From Sphingomonadales bacterium Ga0077559 (GTDB lineage: Bacteria; Pseudomonadota; Alphaproteobacteria; Sphingomonadales; Sphingomonadaceae): DNA of 64,000 nt. This document shows positions 54,073 through 62,520 of the stretch, piece after piece (positions within the stretch are counted from its first letter, which is position 1; each line of letters begins with the position of its first letter). Below the pieces are notes generated by a model. It saw nothing but the letters and a program-made list of their open reading frames with translations, was not told the DNA's origin and made no database searches. The DNA is taken from positions 62,001 to 126,000 of the forward strand of contig LNFK01000044.1 in the NCBI GenBank assembly GCA_001464315.1, written 5' to 3'. A program made the translations under genes and the position numbers.

Positions 54073-55017
54073 ATGGAAAATAAGAAAAACCTCCGAGCAT
54101 TCAACCTTAACACACTTCCTGTTCTACAGGAGATACTCCGGCACGGTAGTGTAAGCAAAGCTGCAACGGCACTGGGTGTCTCGCAGCCAGCTTTGAGCGC
54201 CGCATTGAAGCAACTCCGTCATCATTTTGATGACCGGCTAGTTGTTCGGTCTGCGGGTTTGACAAAGCTTACACCCAAAGCTGAAAGCTTATTATCCCCT
54301 CTCGAAGATGCACTTGCTGCCATCCACGATGTAATAACACCCGGCACAGGACATTCCGAAAAACAGAAAGCAGTGATCAAAATTGCTGCTAATGACCATA
54401 TCATGGTTTTATTAAGTGGACCTATTAGTCAATTGATATCGAAAAATAATATTTGTATATTACCACAATTTCTCAGCGCCGGCGGGCACTCTGCAAGGCA
54501 GCTCTTCACGGGCGAAATTGAATACGTAATTGCACCGAAATTCGTAATGTTAAGTAGTAGCGTTTCTGTCAGTGATTTGAAGCTTATCAACACCGAACAT
54601 TTGTTTTCCGAACGTATGGTTGGCATCGGGCATCCAGATGATCTCGAATTGCTGAAGACATTTACAGTTGAGGAATATCTTAGTCACCCCCATGTCAGCT
54701 TTGAAATCGACACCGAGCAAAATATCTCGGTGGAACAAGCATATCTATCCGCTAATAGCTTGGTACAAAACGATATCGTTCGTTTCTCTTGTTATACTGC
54801 ATTGCTCTTCGCAGTCACACAGACGCGCAGTATTGCCCTTGTACCAATCAGTCTAGCAAAGACATTCAAAGCGCTATTCGACTTCGCGATTTTTGAACCG
54901 CCGCTTGCATTTCCACCAGTTGAATGGACAATGATTTGGCATCGCCGGAATGATAATATTGAACAGCATGTCCAATTTAGGAAGATTATACAGAGTTGCG
55001 TACAACATATGACGTAG
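54073..55017 (+). CDS. LysR family transcriptional regulator
   Basis: 314 aa from ATG 54073 (MENKKNLRAFNLNTLPVLQE). The open frame begins 30 codons earlier, but that part does not resemble the family. The N-terminal winged helix-turn-helix is typical: LRHGSVSKAATALGVSQPAL and SAALKQLRHHFDDRLVVRSA. The ligand domain (~95-310) follows. It resembles NodD/NahR/LinR-type activators of catabolic genes. No obvious target operon is adjacent; the divergent gene is winged-helix copy A. AT-rich, consistent with the accessory region. Confidence 0.9.
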   Translation: MENKKNLRAFNLNTLPVLQEILRHGSVSKAATALGVSQPALSAALKQLRHHFDDRLVVRSAGLTKLTPKAESLLSPLEDALAAIHDVITPGTGHSEKQKAVIKIAANDHIMVLLSGPISQLISKNNICILPQFLSAGGHSARQLFTGEIEYVIAPKFVMLSSSVSVSDLKLINTEHLFSERMVGIGHPDDLELLKTFTVEEYLSHPHVSFEIDTEQNISVEQAYLSANSLVQNDIVRFSCYTALLFAVTQTRSIALVPISLAKTFKALFDFAIFEPPLAFPPVEWTMIWHRRNDNIEQHVQFRKIIQSCVQHMT

Positions 55018-55143
55018 CGGTGAAGTCTGTTCTTATGCTGTCGATTCATCCCCGAAAAACACAGTGCCTTTGAGGTGCAACTTGTGCTGCGTGTGAGGAG
55101 ATGGGTATTCGATTAATGACACTTCCTGAATGAATGTCTTGTT
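55018..55143. other. Gap between LysR and the integrase remnant
   Basis: No gene seen. This is the first part of a 672-base stretch (55018-55689) whose centre holds a decayed integrase. The remainder, 55351-55689, also shows no supported gene. Confidence 0.3.
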
Positions 55144-55350
55144 TCAATGGACCCGGCAACAAATGAGGACCGCTGCCATGTTGTCATATTCTAACACGTA
55201 GCTTTTGGTGCAAAAGCCCAGAAACCTGACGCTCGTCCGTCTATATTTATCGAGAAAGAAACGAATTGCCCGTACGTCGCGTGGCTTGAGTGGTCGCTTT
55301 GCTCCAACCAGGCTTCCAGCATTCCATGGTTTGCGTTCCTGTGCGCCACG
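55144..55350 (-). pseudogene. Decayed tyrosine-type site-specific integrase, N-terminal fragment
   Basis: On the minus strand, KPWNAGSLVGAKRPLKPRDV and RAIRFFLDKYRR match the start of the widespread alphaproteobacterial integrase that begins KPWNKGRLIGQKAPLK...WAIRxRL. After about 35 codons the frame departs; in a shifted frame QKLRVRI recalls the family's SKLRGCD before a stop. There is no catalytic Arg/His/Tyr region. It is thus a frameshifted and truncated remnant, pointing to past site-specific integration in this region. Confidence 0.7.
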
Positions 55351-55689
55351 ATCGAAATTAGAACTACCCGTTTGACTTCTCCTTTGGCCGGAATGGCCGT
55401 GAGAAGGGAACGACTGTTATTCGACGGAAGTCTTTGGGACGGGAGCGGACATTCCGCTCATGATGACGATTGTAATCGACAGTTCATCCACCCAAAAAAA
55501 CAGGATGTGGTTGCACGCTCCAAATAAGATATTTGCTGTCGCATAAACATGAAAATAACAGATGAACTTTTATTTAAATCGCAACGAAATTGCCGAACAA
55601 GGCGGAAGTTCCGCACTGAGTTCTAGAATGTGTAGTCCGTAATTTGGCCATCAGCGGCACGGCGTGGCGCGAAACTCTCAGTGGCCAGT

Positions 55690-56139
55690 TTACAAAAAAT
55701 TATTCTGAAAAAATTCCTCTAGTTCGCTATACGTCGCTTCAGAAAGCGAAAGATTGAAACGGCGAGCGTCCACCGGATCTGCTGTCCGCTCAATCATGCC
55801 TTCGCTTTCAAGCAATTTTATCCAACGTAGACCAGTGGTTGCCGGCACAGCCGCGGCAATACAAAGGCTGGAGACACCAACCTCCTTTCCTTCTTTTGCA
55901 GATATAAAAAGGTCGATAAGGATATCCCACGCGGGATCAGCGAACAGATTACCGCTTCCGAAAATCTTTTCGCGGGCGCGACGACTGCGATAATATTTTT
56001 TTGCACATTTTAATATCGTCGCGTCAGCACTGTCATCAGATCCATGATTTTCTGCAAGAATGGCAACCCGGTGTTGAACTGCCTTCAATTCAGAAGCGAT
56101 GATGCTCAGATCACTCTGTAACTTAATTAGCTCATCCAT
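55690..56139 (-). CDS. MarR-like winged-helix regulator (copy B)
   Basis: 149 aa. An N-terminal coiled-coil-like helix (LQSDLSIIASELKAVQHRVA) precedes RSRRAREKIFGSGNLFADPA and a winged helix (~75-140): WDILIDLFISAKEGKEVGVS, LCIAAAVPATTGLRWIKLLE and GMIERTADPVDARRFNLSLS. Its start overlaps the end of the RadC-like gene by 13 bases, so it is likely co-transcribed. The family occurs in several copies in sphingomonads. A diverged paralogue is at 53347-53802. Role probably regulatory; targets unknown. Confidence 0.78.
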   Translation of the reverse strand: MDELIKLQSDLSIIASELKAVQHRVAILAENHGSDDSADATILKCAKKYYRSRRAREKIFGSGNLFADPAWDILIDLFISAKEGKEVGVSSLCIAAAVPATTGLRWIKLLESEGMIERTADPVDARRFNLSLSEATYSELEEFFQNNFL

Positions 56140-56714
56140 TCAAATAGCCCCTGCCTTGAAAAACTGAACCACCTATTTGCCGCAATGATAATATGATCTT
56201 TAACTTCGATCTCCATTTGTCTGCCAATCGAGGCTAGTTCCCTTGTGAAATTTAAATCCGCATGACTTGGTTCAGTACCGCCTCCAGGGTGATTATGCAC
56301 CAGAATTAGACCACACGCGGAAAGTTCGAGCGCCCTGCGAATAATCTGTCTGGGATAGGCTGTAAGGGTCGTCAGCGTCCCCTCCGCCATTACTTCATCG
56401 CCAACCAATTGGCTGCTTCGGTCAAGAAAAACCACTCTCAACTGTTCTGTTGATAGTGAGCCCATGCTGGCTACCAGATAATCGATTAATTCCTGATTTG
56501 TTGAATCGACAACCTTGCGCGTTATCTCGGATTTAAGGCTAATACAGTTCGCTGCATGGGCGGAGTCTAACAGACCAATCACCTTGTCATTGCTACCGAT
56601 CACTCGCTGCAGTGCTTCAGCAGTTTCGTTAAAAATTCGCCCCAGCGAATTAAACTCGTACAATAATGCTGTGGAAAGTGCGAAAGCATCATTTGGTGCA
56701 ACATGGGCAATCAA
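56127..56714 (-). CDS. RadC/JAB-domain protein, short form
   Basis: 195 aa from TTG 56714, which overlaps the stop of the preceding membrane gene (TTGA). The open frame runs back to 56957, but there the membrane gene is clearly coding, so a later start is favoured. The JAMM metal site is complete: GDEVMAEGTL (Glu), HNHPGGGTEPSHADLN (HxH...S..D). Upstream residues NDAFALSTALLYEFNSLGRI resemble the HhH half of RadC. RadC has no confirmed repair role; such proteins often ride on mobile elements. The missing N-terminal third is notable. Confidence 0.82.
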   Translation of the reverse strand: MIAHVAPNDAFALSTALLYEFNSLGRIFNETAEALQRVIGSNDKVIGLLDSAHAANCISLKSEITRKVVDSTNQELIDYLVASMGSLSTEQLRVVFLDRSSQLVGDEVMAEGTLTTLTAYPRQIIRRALELSACGLILVHNHPGGGTEPSHADLNFTRELASIGRQMEIEVKDHIIIAANRWFSFSRQGLFEWMS

Positions 56715-57148
56715 TGCCGCCAGTGCGGTTCGTTGCTGTTCTGATGCGTTAGTCGTTGATAATTGTAAGTGCCTACCATCAAAATTATGAGCAAAGGGTA
56801 CGAGCTCGACACCTGCATGACCGCGTACACAAGCGGGTCGATCTTGTAGTTGAGAAATTTTATGACATGCGCGATGAGCGAGATTGTTTGGAGCGAGCTT
56901 ACCCATAATGGCCACATCCGTCTTGCACGTAATGCGATAACGAGAAGCGCAATCCAAGCGATAAGGTCAATGACAAAGTGCCCCGGATCAAGCTTCGAAT
57001 AGGTGGCAGGGGTGAGTGCATGGACAAATGGGTCGCTCGCGATCATCATGATAAAAATGATTGCCGCTGCGCGCTCCGGCTTGCCACCTCGCCACAAAGC
57101 GTAACCGACGCTTAGGGCAAAGAGCAATGAGAAGAAGATCACGCGCAC
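56711..57148 (-). CDS. Small polytopic membrane protein
   Basis: 145 aa from GTG 57148 with four hydrophobic segments: VIFFSLLFALSVGYALWRGG, AAIIFIMMIASDPFVHALTP, FVIDLIAWIALLVIALRARR, and YPLLIILMVGTYNYQRLTHQ. Basic residues between them fit the positive-inside rule. No family recognised. It lies between the 111-aa helical protein and the RadC-like gene, all on the same strand with little spacing; its stop overlaps the RadC-like start. It may be a membrane partner of the tethered LuxR regulator upstream, but this is inference. Confidence 0.7.
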   Translation of the reverse strand: MRVIFFSLLFALSVGYALWRGGKPERAAAIIFIMMIASDPFVHALTPATYSKLDPGHFVIDLIAWIALLVIALRARRMWPLWVSSLQTISLIAHVIKFLNYKIDPLVYAVMQVSSSYPLLIILMVGTYNYQRLTHQNSNEPHWRH

Positions 57149-57193
57149 GCTGCAAAACCAACACGCAGCGGCAAGCTTGTCAATATGTGTAGC

Positions 57194-57529
57194 TCAACCT
57201 GCCAACGCGAGTTTCGTCACATTGTCGGATGCTCCTTCGACCTTTGGGCATTCGTGTATGTCCATTCCTGCATATACTTTTGCAAGACCCGATAGATCTT
57301 TGTGAGCGCGAAGGATGTCATTGCTTGCAGTAAGTAGAGCCATCTGTGCTTTTGCAAGACGGGCAATCGTCGCTTGGCCAGTTGCCGCAGCAACACCGGT
57401 GTCACGCCGCGCTTGGACGACCGTCTTTATAAGTGTTGAGACCTGGATGAGCGCATCATCAAGGCAAGCCTCGGTCGCTGGAACTTCGCGGGCAATGCGG
57501 GCTGCGGCTAATTCGATCTGCATTTTCAT
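57194..57529 (-). CDS. Hypothetical helical protein, 111 aa
   Basis: From ATG 57529 (aggggat upstream) the product starts MKMQIELAAARIAREVPATE and is largely helical (CLDDALIQVSTLIKTVVQAR, ATIARLAKAQMALLTASNDI), ending in a short basic/acidic tail. A further in-frame start at 57550 would add seven residues. It lacks a signal peptide and looks cytoplasmic. No domain recognised; similar proteins in sphingomonads are hypothetical (recollection). Co-oriented between the LuxR-type gene and the membrane protein gene. Confidence 0.7.
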   Translation of the reverse strand: MKMQIELAAARIAREVPATEACLDDALIQVSTLIKTVVQARRDTGVAAATGQATIARLAKAQMALLTASNDILRAHKDLSGLAKVYAGMDIHECPKVEGASDNVTKLALAG

Positions 57530-57593
57530 AGAATATCCCCTTTCCCGCAATCACGTCCGTGATGCAGGATATTAAAGTTGCACGTAACCAATT

Positions 57594-58115
57594 TCAGGTA
57601 GCGGCCAACAGTCCTTCCAGGCTCTGAGCAACCGCAAGGGCGATCAGAACAATGGATAAAATGCCGACGGTCAGACCGACGATGATAAGCAGCCTCGCAT
57701 TGGTGCTCAAATCGACGGAAGTGCTCCATCCGAAGTCCGGAGATAGTCGGGGTTGGTACTCGGTTACTCCGCTAAACGGTATGGCGGGTTCTTCGAGTGT
57801 TAATCCTATCGTCTGCCGTTCTTCTGGAAAGAATGTTTCGGCATGTTGCGACACTTTGGAAACACATGCTGGGTCATATATGATCCGATCATATATCCCA
57901 GTAGCTCTTGCAAAGATGAGTGCTGCCTCGTCGCGATTACGCGCGCCAAGGATGTGCCTAGCACTTGCTATACGTTGGTCGACCGTTGGCTTGGCAATGC
58001 CTAACTCTCGAGCGATTTCTTTGGATGATTTGCGCATGACAACGAGCTGCATGCATTGACGCTGTTTGTCAGTAAGCCGCGCAACATTAATGCGTTCAAT
58101 TCCGTTTGGCCCCAC
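57594..58115 (-). CDS. Membrane-anchored LuxR-type HTH regulator
   Basis: 173 aa from GTG 58115 (aagga upstream). The N-terminal ~70 residues are a LuxR/GerE DNA-binding domain: RLTDKQRQCMQLVVMRKSSK, EIARELGIAKPTVDQRIASA, RHILGARNRDEAALIFAR. A ~60-residue linker follows (SPDFGWSTSVDLSTN), then one C-terminal membrane helix: RLLIIVGLTVGILSIVLIAL. This puts the DNA-binding part in the cytoplasm, tethered to the membrane. There is no receiver domain. It heads the minus-strand gene run down to 55690. Output genes are unknown. Confidence 0.82.
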   Translation of the reverse strand: MGPNGIERINVARLTDKQRQCMQLVVMRKSSKEIARELGIAKPTVDQRIASARHILGARNRDEAALIFARATGIYDRIIYDPACVSKVSQHAETFFPEERQTIGLTLEEPAIPFSGVTEYQPRLSPDFGWSTSVDLSTNARLLIIVGLTVGILSIVLIALAVAQSLEGLLAAT

Positions 58116-58174
58116 TATCTGCGTTCCTTCTGCAGACGTTGATTATCGTTTGCTTTAAGATGTTTTGCAAATCT

Positions 58175-58348
58175 TTAGTTATTGGTAATGTCTGGAGATG
58201 GGTTAGACCGGCTGGCGATGATATTCGTTAGCAGGTTCAGTGCCAAATCCACATGAACGGCGACAGTATCCAGTTTTAGCCTGTCCAACTCGTCAAGGAG
58301 CGCCTGCATTCGCGCAGCAACCGCACGATGCTCATCATATAGAACCAT
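58175..58348 (-). CDS. Small helical protein, 57 aa (paralogue of the 53.0-kb ORF)
   Basis: ATG 58346-58348 with gagga 7 bases upstream opens a 57-codon frame: MVLYDEHRAVAARMQALLDE, LDRLKLDTVAVHVDLALNLL, TNIIASRSNPSPDITNN. It is strongly similar to the 48-aa product at 53022-53168 (22 of 41 identical). Short, amphipathic helical, no signal peptide. It lies just upstream of the membrane-tethered LuxR gene, on the same strand, and probably belongs to that unit. Function unknown. Confidence 0.72.
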   Translation of the reverse strand: MVLYDEHRAVAARMQALLDELDRLKLDTVAVHVDLALNLLTNIIASRSNPSPDITNN

Positions 58349-58971
58349 TTTGGATCCTCATCCTTTCGCGGCCACGCCATTTTTCATGCCTGCGAGTTAT
58401 AATTCGCTTACGACATTGTAGTAAAAAAAGTCTTTACGACAACGGTAAATTAGATCGGACATCTAGGGGTTGCTTCGGACGCTGCCTTTTCTGCCGCAGA
58501 GATACATATCTGCCTTACGATAAGTCGTTATCGCGCTCGGCGCGAAGCAAACCAAGTCCCCCTGCCTAATGAGCCACGTCTTACCGCACACGCACTTTTT
58601 TAATTGACCGGCTACCCAGTTCTGACGACATCTCGAACTTATTTTTCTGGCTAGTCCAAAGGTCGCTTATGAACGCGCAATTTGGCACCGAGAACGTCTG
58701 TAACCGGCAACAATGCGGAATGGCTGCAAAAAGGCCGTTAGCAGACCGTCGCCTTTCATATCGCTGCACCACATAGCCAGTCGTTCGTCACTTAGATCAG
58801 ATCGCTACGACGAGACCAAAACACTCCTTAAATCACAACATCAAATCTGTGCCATTGGTGCTGACGGGAAAAGCTGTAGCGATTGTTATCTCTCTCTTCA
58901 GAAGTTAAAATTTCGACGTGGAATTGACTGAATTAACGTTAGAGTCGCAACTTTTGGCGTGATTAACAATA
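58349..58971. other. Gap of about 620 bases before the hybrid kinase gene end
   Basis: No convincing gene. Frames such as 58581-58772 (minus) lack a ribosome site and read as low-quality protein. The part near 58349-58420 is likely to hold the promoter of the minus-strand small-protein/LuxR unit. The rest looks like eroded intergenic DNA marking the edge of the accessory region. Confidence 0.4.
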
Positions 58972-61900
58972 TTATACCCGTTGCCTGAATAGCCAAGCAT
59001 TGTCACAAAGTAGCTTGCTAAACTGGTCCTTATCAGCACCGCGCAATAATTCTTCCATCGTCAGTGCAGCTTCACCAAATGCTGCATCACCGAAATGGCC
59101 AGCGGTCCCAGCCAATTTATGTAATTGGGTTATTAATTCCGATATGTCGGCTTCGCTCGGGGTAGGATTGTCGAACTGCTTTTCCCAGAGCGCCAAAGCT
59201 TGCACTTTTCGCGACCGATAGCGCTCCATCAAATTGGGGTGCATAGCATCTCGTGTAGGTGTCGCCTCGAACTTAGTTGCGCGCCGCAAAGGGGGTAATT
59301 GGTCGACATAAGCGGCAACAATGTCTTGCAAAGCGACCATTTGAACTGGTTTGGCCAGATGGGCCTGCATCCCCGCTTCCAAACAAGCAGCGACGTCTTC
59401 GGCGTAGGCATTGGCGGTTAAGGCCACGATGGGCAGGTCGTCGGCGCTGAAACCGGCTGCGCGCAATCTGCGGGCCGCTTCCAACCCATCTACATTTGGC
59501 ATTTGTATATCCATAAGTACCAGTCGATATGGACTTTGCGCTGCGGCAGCCGTTTGAACCATCTTAATTACTTCAAGCCCATCAACGGCAATTTCTGCGT
59601 CAACGCCGACGCGCTCCGCCATGGCGAGAATCAGTGCTTGATTTATATCATGATCTTCAGCGATCAAAACACGTGGGCGCGACGCCCCTTCGTCGCCTTT
59701 TACTTTACTGGGTTGGCCAATAAAGTCCTCAGACGGTGGATCAGATCTTACAAGCGGCAAAGTAACGGAAAACACGGTCCCTTCGCCGACCATGCTGCTG
59801 ACAGTAATCTCGCCGCCCATCATTCTTGCCAGCTGATCGCTAATTGATAGGCCGAGTCCAGTGCCACCATATTTCCGTGCAGTCGAACCGTCGGCTTGAG
59901 TGAATTGATCAAAGATTACGTCCAGACGATCTGGCGGTATGCCAATGCCGCTATCGCTGACGTCGATCTGCAGTCGTGGTTCGGGCGACAAGCGATCAAC
60001 CGACGCATGCACTTTAATCCAACCGCGCTCGGTAAACTTCACAGCATTCCCCACAAGGTTAAGGACAATCTGACGAAGTCGCAATTGGTCTCCATTTATC
60101 CATTGAGGCACATCGTCTTCGACCAAAATGCTGAGCTCAATCTTTTTGGAGTCCGCAATTGGCTGCATTAGTCGAACAGCGCCCTGCAGCTTATGACGCA
60201 GATCTACCGGCTCGCAAACAACTTGCATCTGACCAGCTTCAATCTTCGAAATGTCGAGGATGTCGTTCAGCAAGCGCATCATAGCATGGCCAGACTCAGC
60301 AATCATTTCGGCTTGGAGGCGCTGATTATTGTTCAGTTCACTATCAAGCAGAAGCTTAGTGAATCCGATCACGCCATTCATCGGCGTGCGTATCTCGTGG
60401 CTCATATTAGCCAAGAATGCGGATTTTGCTGTAGCGGCTTTTTCGGCTCGCTCACGCGCTTCGCGCAATTCTGTCTCCAGTGCCTTCGTTTCGTCAATAT
60501 TTCGAATTGAAGCGATTATTTCGTACGGGTCACCGGTTACTTCATCGCGTACGAGTCCGCAGGTGGCCTCGAGCCAAACAAAAGTTCCTGGTGCGGATAG
60601 CAGTTCGGAGCGGAAGGCTACCCGTGGCCGTTCGACATTGCCATTGACGAGATCGTCGAAAGTCTCCCGAACGATTTGCTGGTCGTCGGCATGAAAGCGT
60701 TCAAGCAAGTTCGCTCCAATTAACGCACGTGGACTGATCCCTAAAAGCGTGCGCGAAGAAGGCGAAGCATATTTGCAACGTCCATCCAAGCCTAGTCGGA
60801 AAACCGCGTCTGTCGCATTGTTGGCAAGAAGGCTCAGCTGTGCTTGATGCTCTCGCAATTGCTCTGAAGCCCGACGTTGGTCAGTAATGTCGTTAGCTGC
60901 ACCTATAAAACCGACAATTTTGCCTGCACTATCGAATTCGGCACTAGTTACTGTTTCAATCCACAAATCTTCGCCGTCTGCGCCGCGGAAATGACCAATA
61001 CGGCGTTTAACATCGCCCGGCTTGTTGAACCCTTGCCAAGCTGGATCATCGTCATAAGAGGTGGTGTCGGCAAGTGCGCGCCTCCAGCCATCACCCAGCA
61101 TTTCATCGACCGTGAAGCCAACCTTGTCGCTCCATAGCTTATTCACATAGGTGAGCTGGCCGTCGGTGCCAGCGCGGAATATTCCGATTGGTGCGGTTTC
61201 GGCCATCCGTCTGAAACGCTCTTCGCTTTCAGCCAGTGCGCTCTGCTGGCGCACGCGCTCGCTGACGTCGCGAATATTGCCAACAGTTCCAGCAAAGGCC
61301 CCCACTTCATCCACAAACGGCTGCACCGTAACCTCAATATGATGAAGCATGCCTTTGGCATCAATAAACTGTTGGTCGAGCACGCATTCCTTGATTTCGC
61401 CGTCAATTATCCGCGGATAAAGCGCACGTGCTTTGGCGACATCGACGGGCGTTAGAAGCTTCGTGGTCGGCCATCCAAGACTTTGATCGACTGTGAAACC
61501 AGTGAGCTTCTCCCATTCAGCATTTAAATATGTCCAGCGTCCAACCGCGTCAGTACGAAAGATAACGTCCCCGACATTCTGCAAAATGAAATCTGCAAAG
61601 TCCCTCCGCTCACGCAATTGGTCGCCGATAAGGTCACGGCTTTTTAGCATTGCAGCCACCGGAAGACCAACAGCAAAGCACGTTGCCAGAAAAATCTGAA
61701 GCGCAAACAATTGATCGCCTAAGTTGCCTTGAACGAGATGAATCGGCCCGTCGTCAAGCGCTGTAGCGATAGAAGCGATAATCGAGATTTTGACGACCGA
61801 AAGCGCCGTACCGACGCTGCCTTGCCAAAAAGCGTGCAAAACAACCACGGGTATTACCGCAAATAGAAATGGATATGTCGTTTGACTAAATACAGATATA

Positions 61901-62520
61901 CATACCGCGGTACCAACTGCAAACAATGCGAGCCATTCGGTCACCTCGTGCCGCGTCGGGCGGCGTCTCGTTTTCCACGCGTCAGTCAATATCAAAATTG
62001 CGGGCGTTACAAGGAGCAAACCTAGGCCGTCTGCGACAGCCCACCCTTGGAACATCGACCAGGCCGATCCATGGTCCGGCGCCCCCAATATTACCAGAGC
62101 CGACAAACCCGATGCAACCGGCGCGACAATCCCCGCGATAGCACAGAAGGATATAAGGTCGGGCAGCAGTGACATATCTGGTCTGCGCAAATTTAATCGC
62201 CACATACCGAACCAAACGATCAAAACTTCGAGACTGTTTACAAGACTAAGCGAAATAGCGCGGGCAAATTCATCACCAGCATAGACGTTTGCCGCGATGT
62301 TGGCTGCAAAAGCCGCAGGTAAAAAGGCCAAATCGCCTAATCCGCGACCGCGCAGGAGAATCGCGACAAGCACGGCGTTCGGCAGCCAGACCGCCGCTAC
62401 GCGGCTTTCATCACGTGTCAGCACGACACCACCCCAGGCCAAAACACCGAATAGAAGCGCAGTCAGGACAACTGACCAAAAACTAGGGTATGTCTGGGCT
62501 CTAAGCTTGTTCAGCATCAT
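58972..62520 (-). CDS. MASE1-PAS hybrid sensor histidine kinase with receiver and Hpt
   Basis: 1182 aa. An N-terminal MASE1-type membrane sensor (~15-300; LTALLFGVLAWGGVVL, VAAVWLPNAVLVAILL) is followed by three PAS domains (~310-430, 435-560, 570-690). HisKA follows (~710-775; LANMSHEIRTPMNGVIGFTK), then HATPase (~815-935; NLVGNAVKFTERG, GTGLGLSISDQL), REC (~965-1085; VLIAEDHDINQA, RLVLMDIQMPNVDGLEAA) and a C-terminal Hpt-like domain (LITQLHKLAGTAGHFGDAA). All four phosphorelay modules appear intact. Its start overlaps the stop of the glycosyltransferase gene by four bases, indicating co-translation; no separate response regulator is adjacent. Confidence 0.93.
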   Translation of the reverse strand: MMLNKLRAQTYPSFWSVVLTALLFGVLAWGGVVLTRDESRVAAVWLPNAVLVAILLRGRGLGDLAFLPAAFAANIAANVYAGDEFARAISLSLVNSLEVLIVWFGMWRLNLRRPDMSLLPDLISFCAIAGIVAPVASGLSALVILGAPDHGSAWSMFQGWAVADGLGLLLVTPAILILTDAWKTRRRPTRHEVTEWLALFAVGTAVCISVFSQTTYPFLFAVIPVVVLHAFWQGSVGTALSVVKISIIASIATALDDGPIHLVQGNLGDQLFALQIFLATCFAVGLPVAAMLKSRDLIGDQLRERRDFADFILQNVGDVIFRTDAVGRWTYLNAEWEKLTGFTVDQSLGWPTTKLLTPVDVAKARALYPRIIDGEIKECVLDQQFIDAKGMLHHIEVTVQPFVDEVGAFAGTVGNIRDVSERVRQQSALAESEERFRRMAETAPIGIFRAGTDGQLTYVNKLWSDKVGFTVDEMLGDGWRRALADTTSYDDDPAWQGFNKPGDVKRRIGHFRGADGEDLWIETVTSAEFDSAGKIVGFIGAANDITDQRRASEQLREHQAQLSLLANNATDAVFRLGLDGRCKYASPSSRTLLGISPRALIGANLLERFHADDQQIVRETFDDLVNGNVERPRVAFRSELLSAPGTFVWLEATCGLVRDEVTGDPYEIIASIRNIDETKALETELREARERAEKAATAKSAFLANMSHEIRTPMNGVIGFTKLLLDSELNNNQRLQAEMIAESGHAMMRLLNDILDISKIEAGQMQVVCEPVDLRHKLQGAVRLMQPIADSKKIELSILVEDDVPQWINGDQLRLRQIVLNLVGNAVKFTERGWIKVHASVDRLSPEPRLQIDVSDSGIGIPPDRLDVIFDQFTQADGSTARKYGGTGLGLSISDQLARMMGGEITVSSMVGEGTVFSVTLPLVRSDPPSEDFIGQPSKVKGDEGASRPRVLIAEDHDINQALILAMAERVGVDAEIAVDGLEVIKMVQTAAAAQSPYRLVLMDIQMPNVDGLEAARRLRAAGFSADDLPIVALTANAYAEDVAACLEAGMQAHLAKPVQMVALQDIVAAYVDQLPPLRRATKFEATPTRDAMHPNLMERYRSRKVQALALWEKQFDNPTPSEADISELITQLHKLAGTAGHFGDAAFGEAALTMEELLRGADKDQFSKLLCDNAWLFRQRV

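Noticed and set aside
58581-58772. 63-codon minus-strand frame
   Set aside because: No ribosome site and no similarity recognised; eroded intergenic DNA is likelier.
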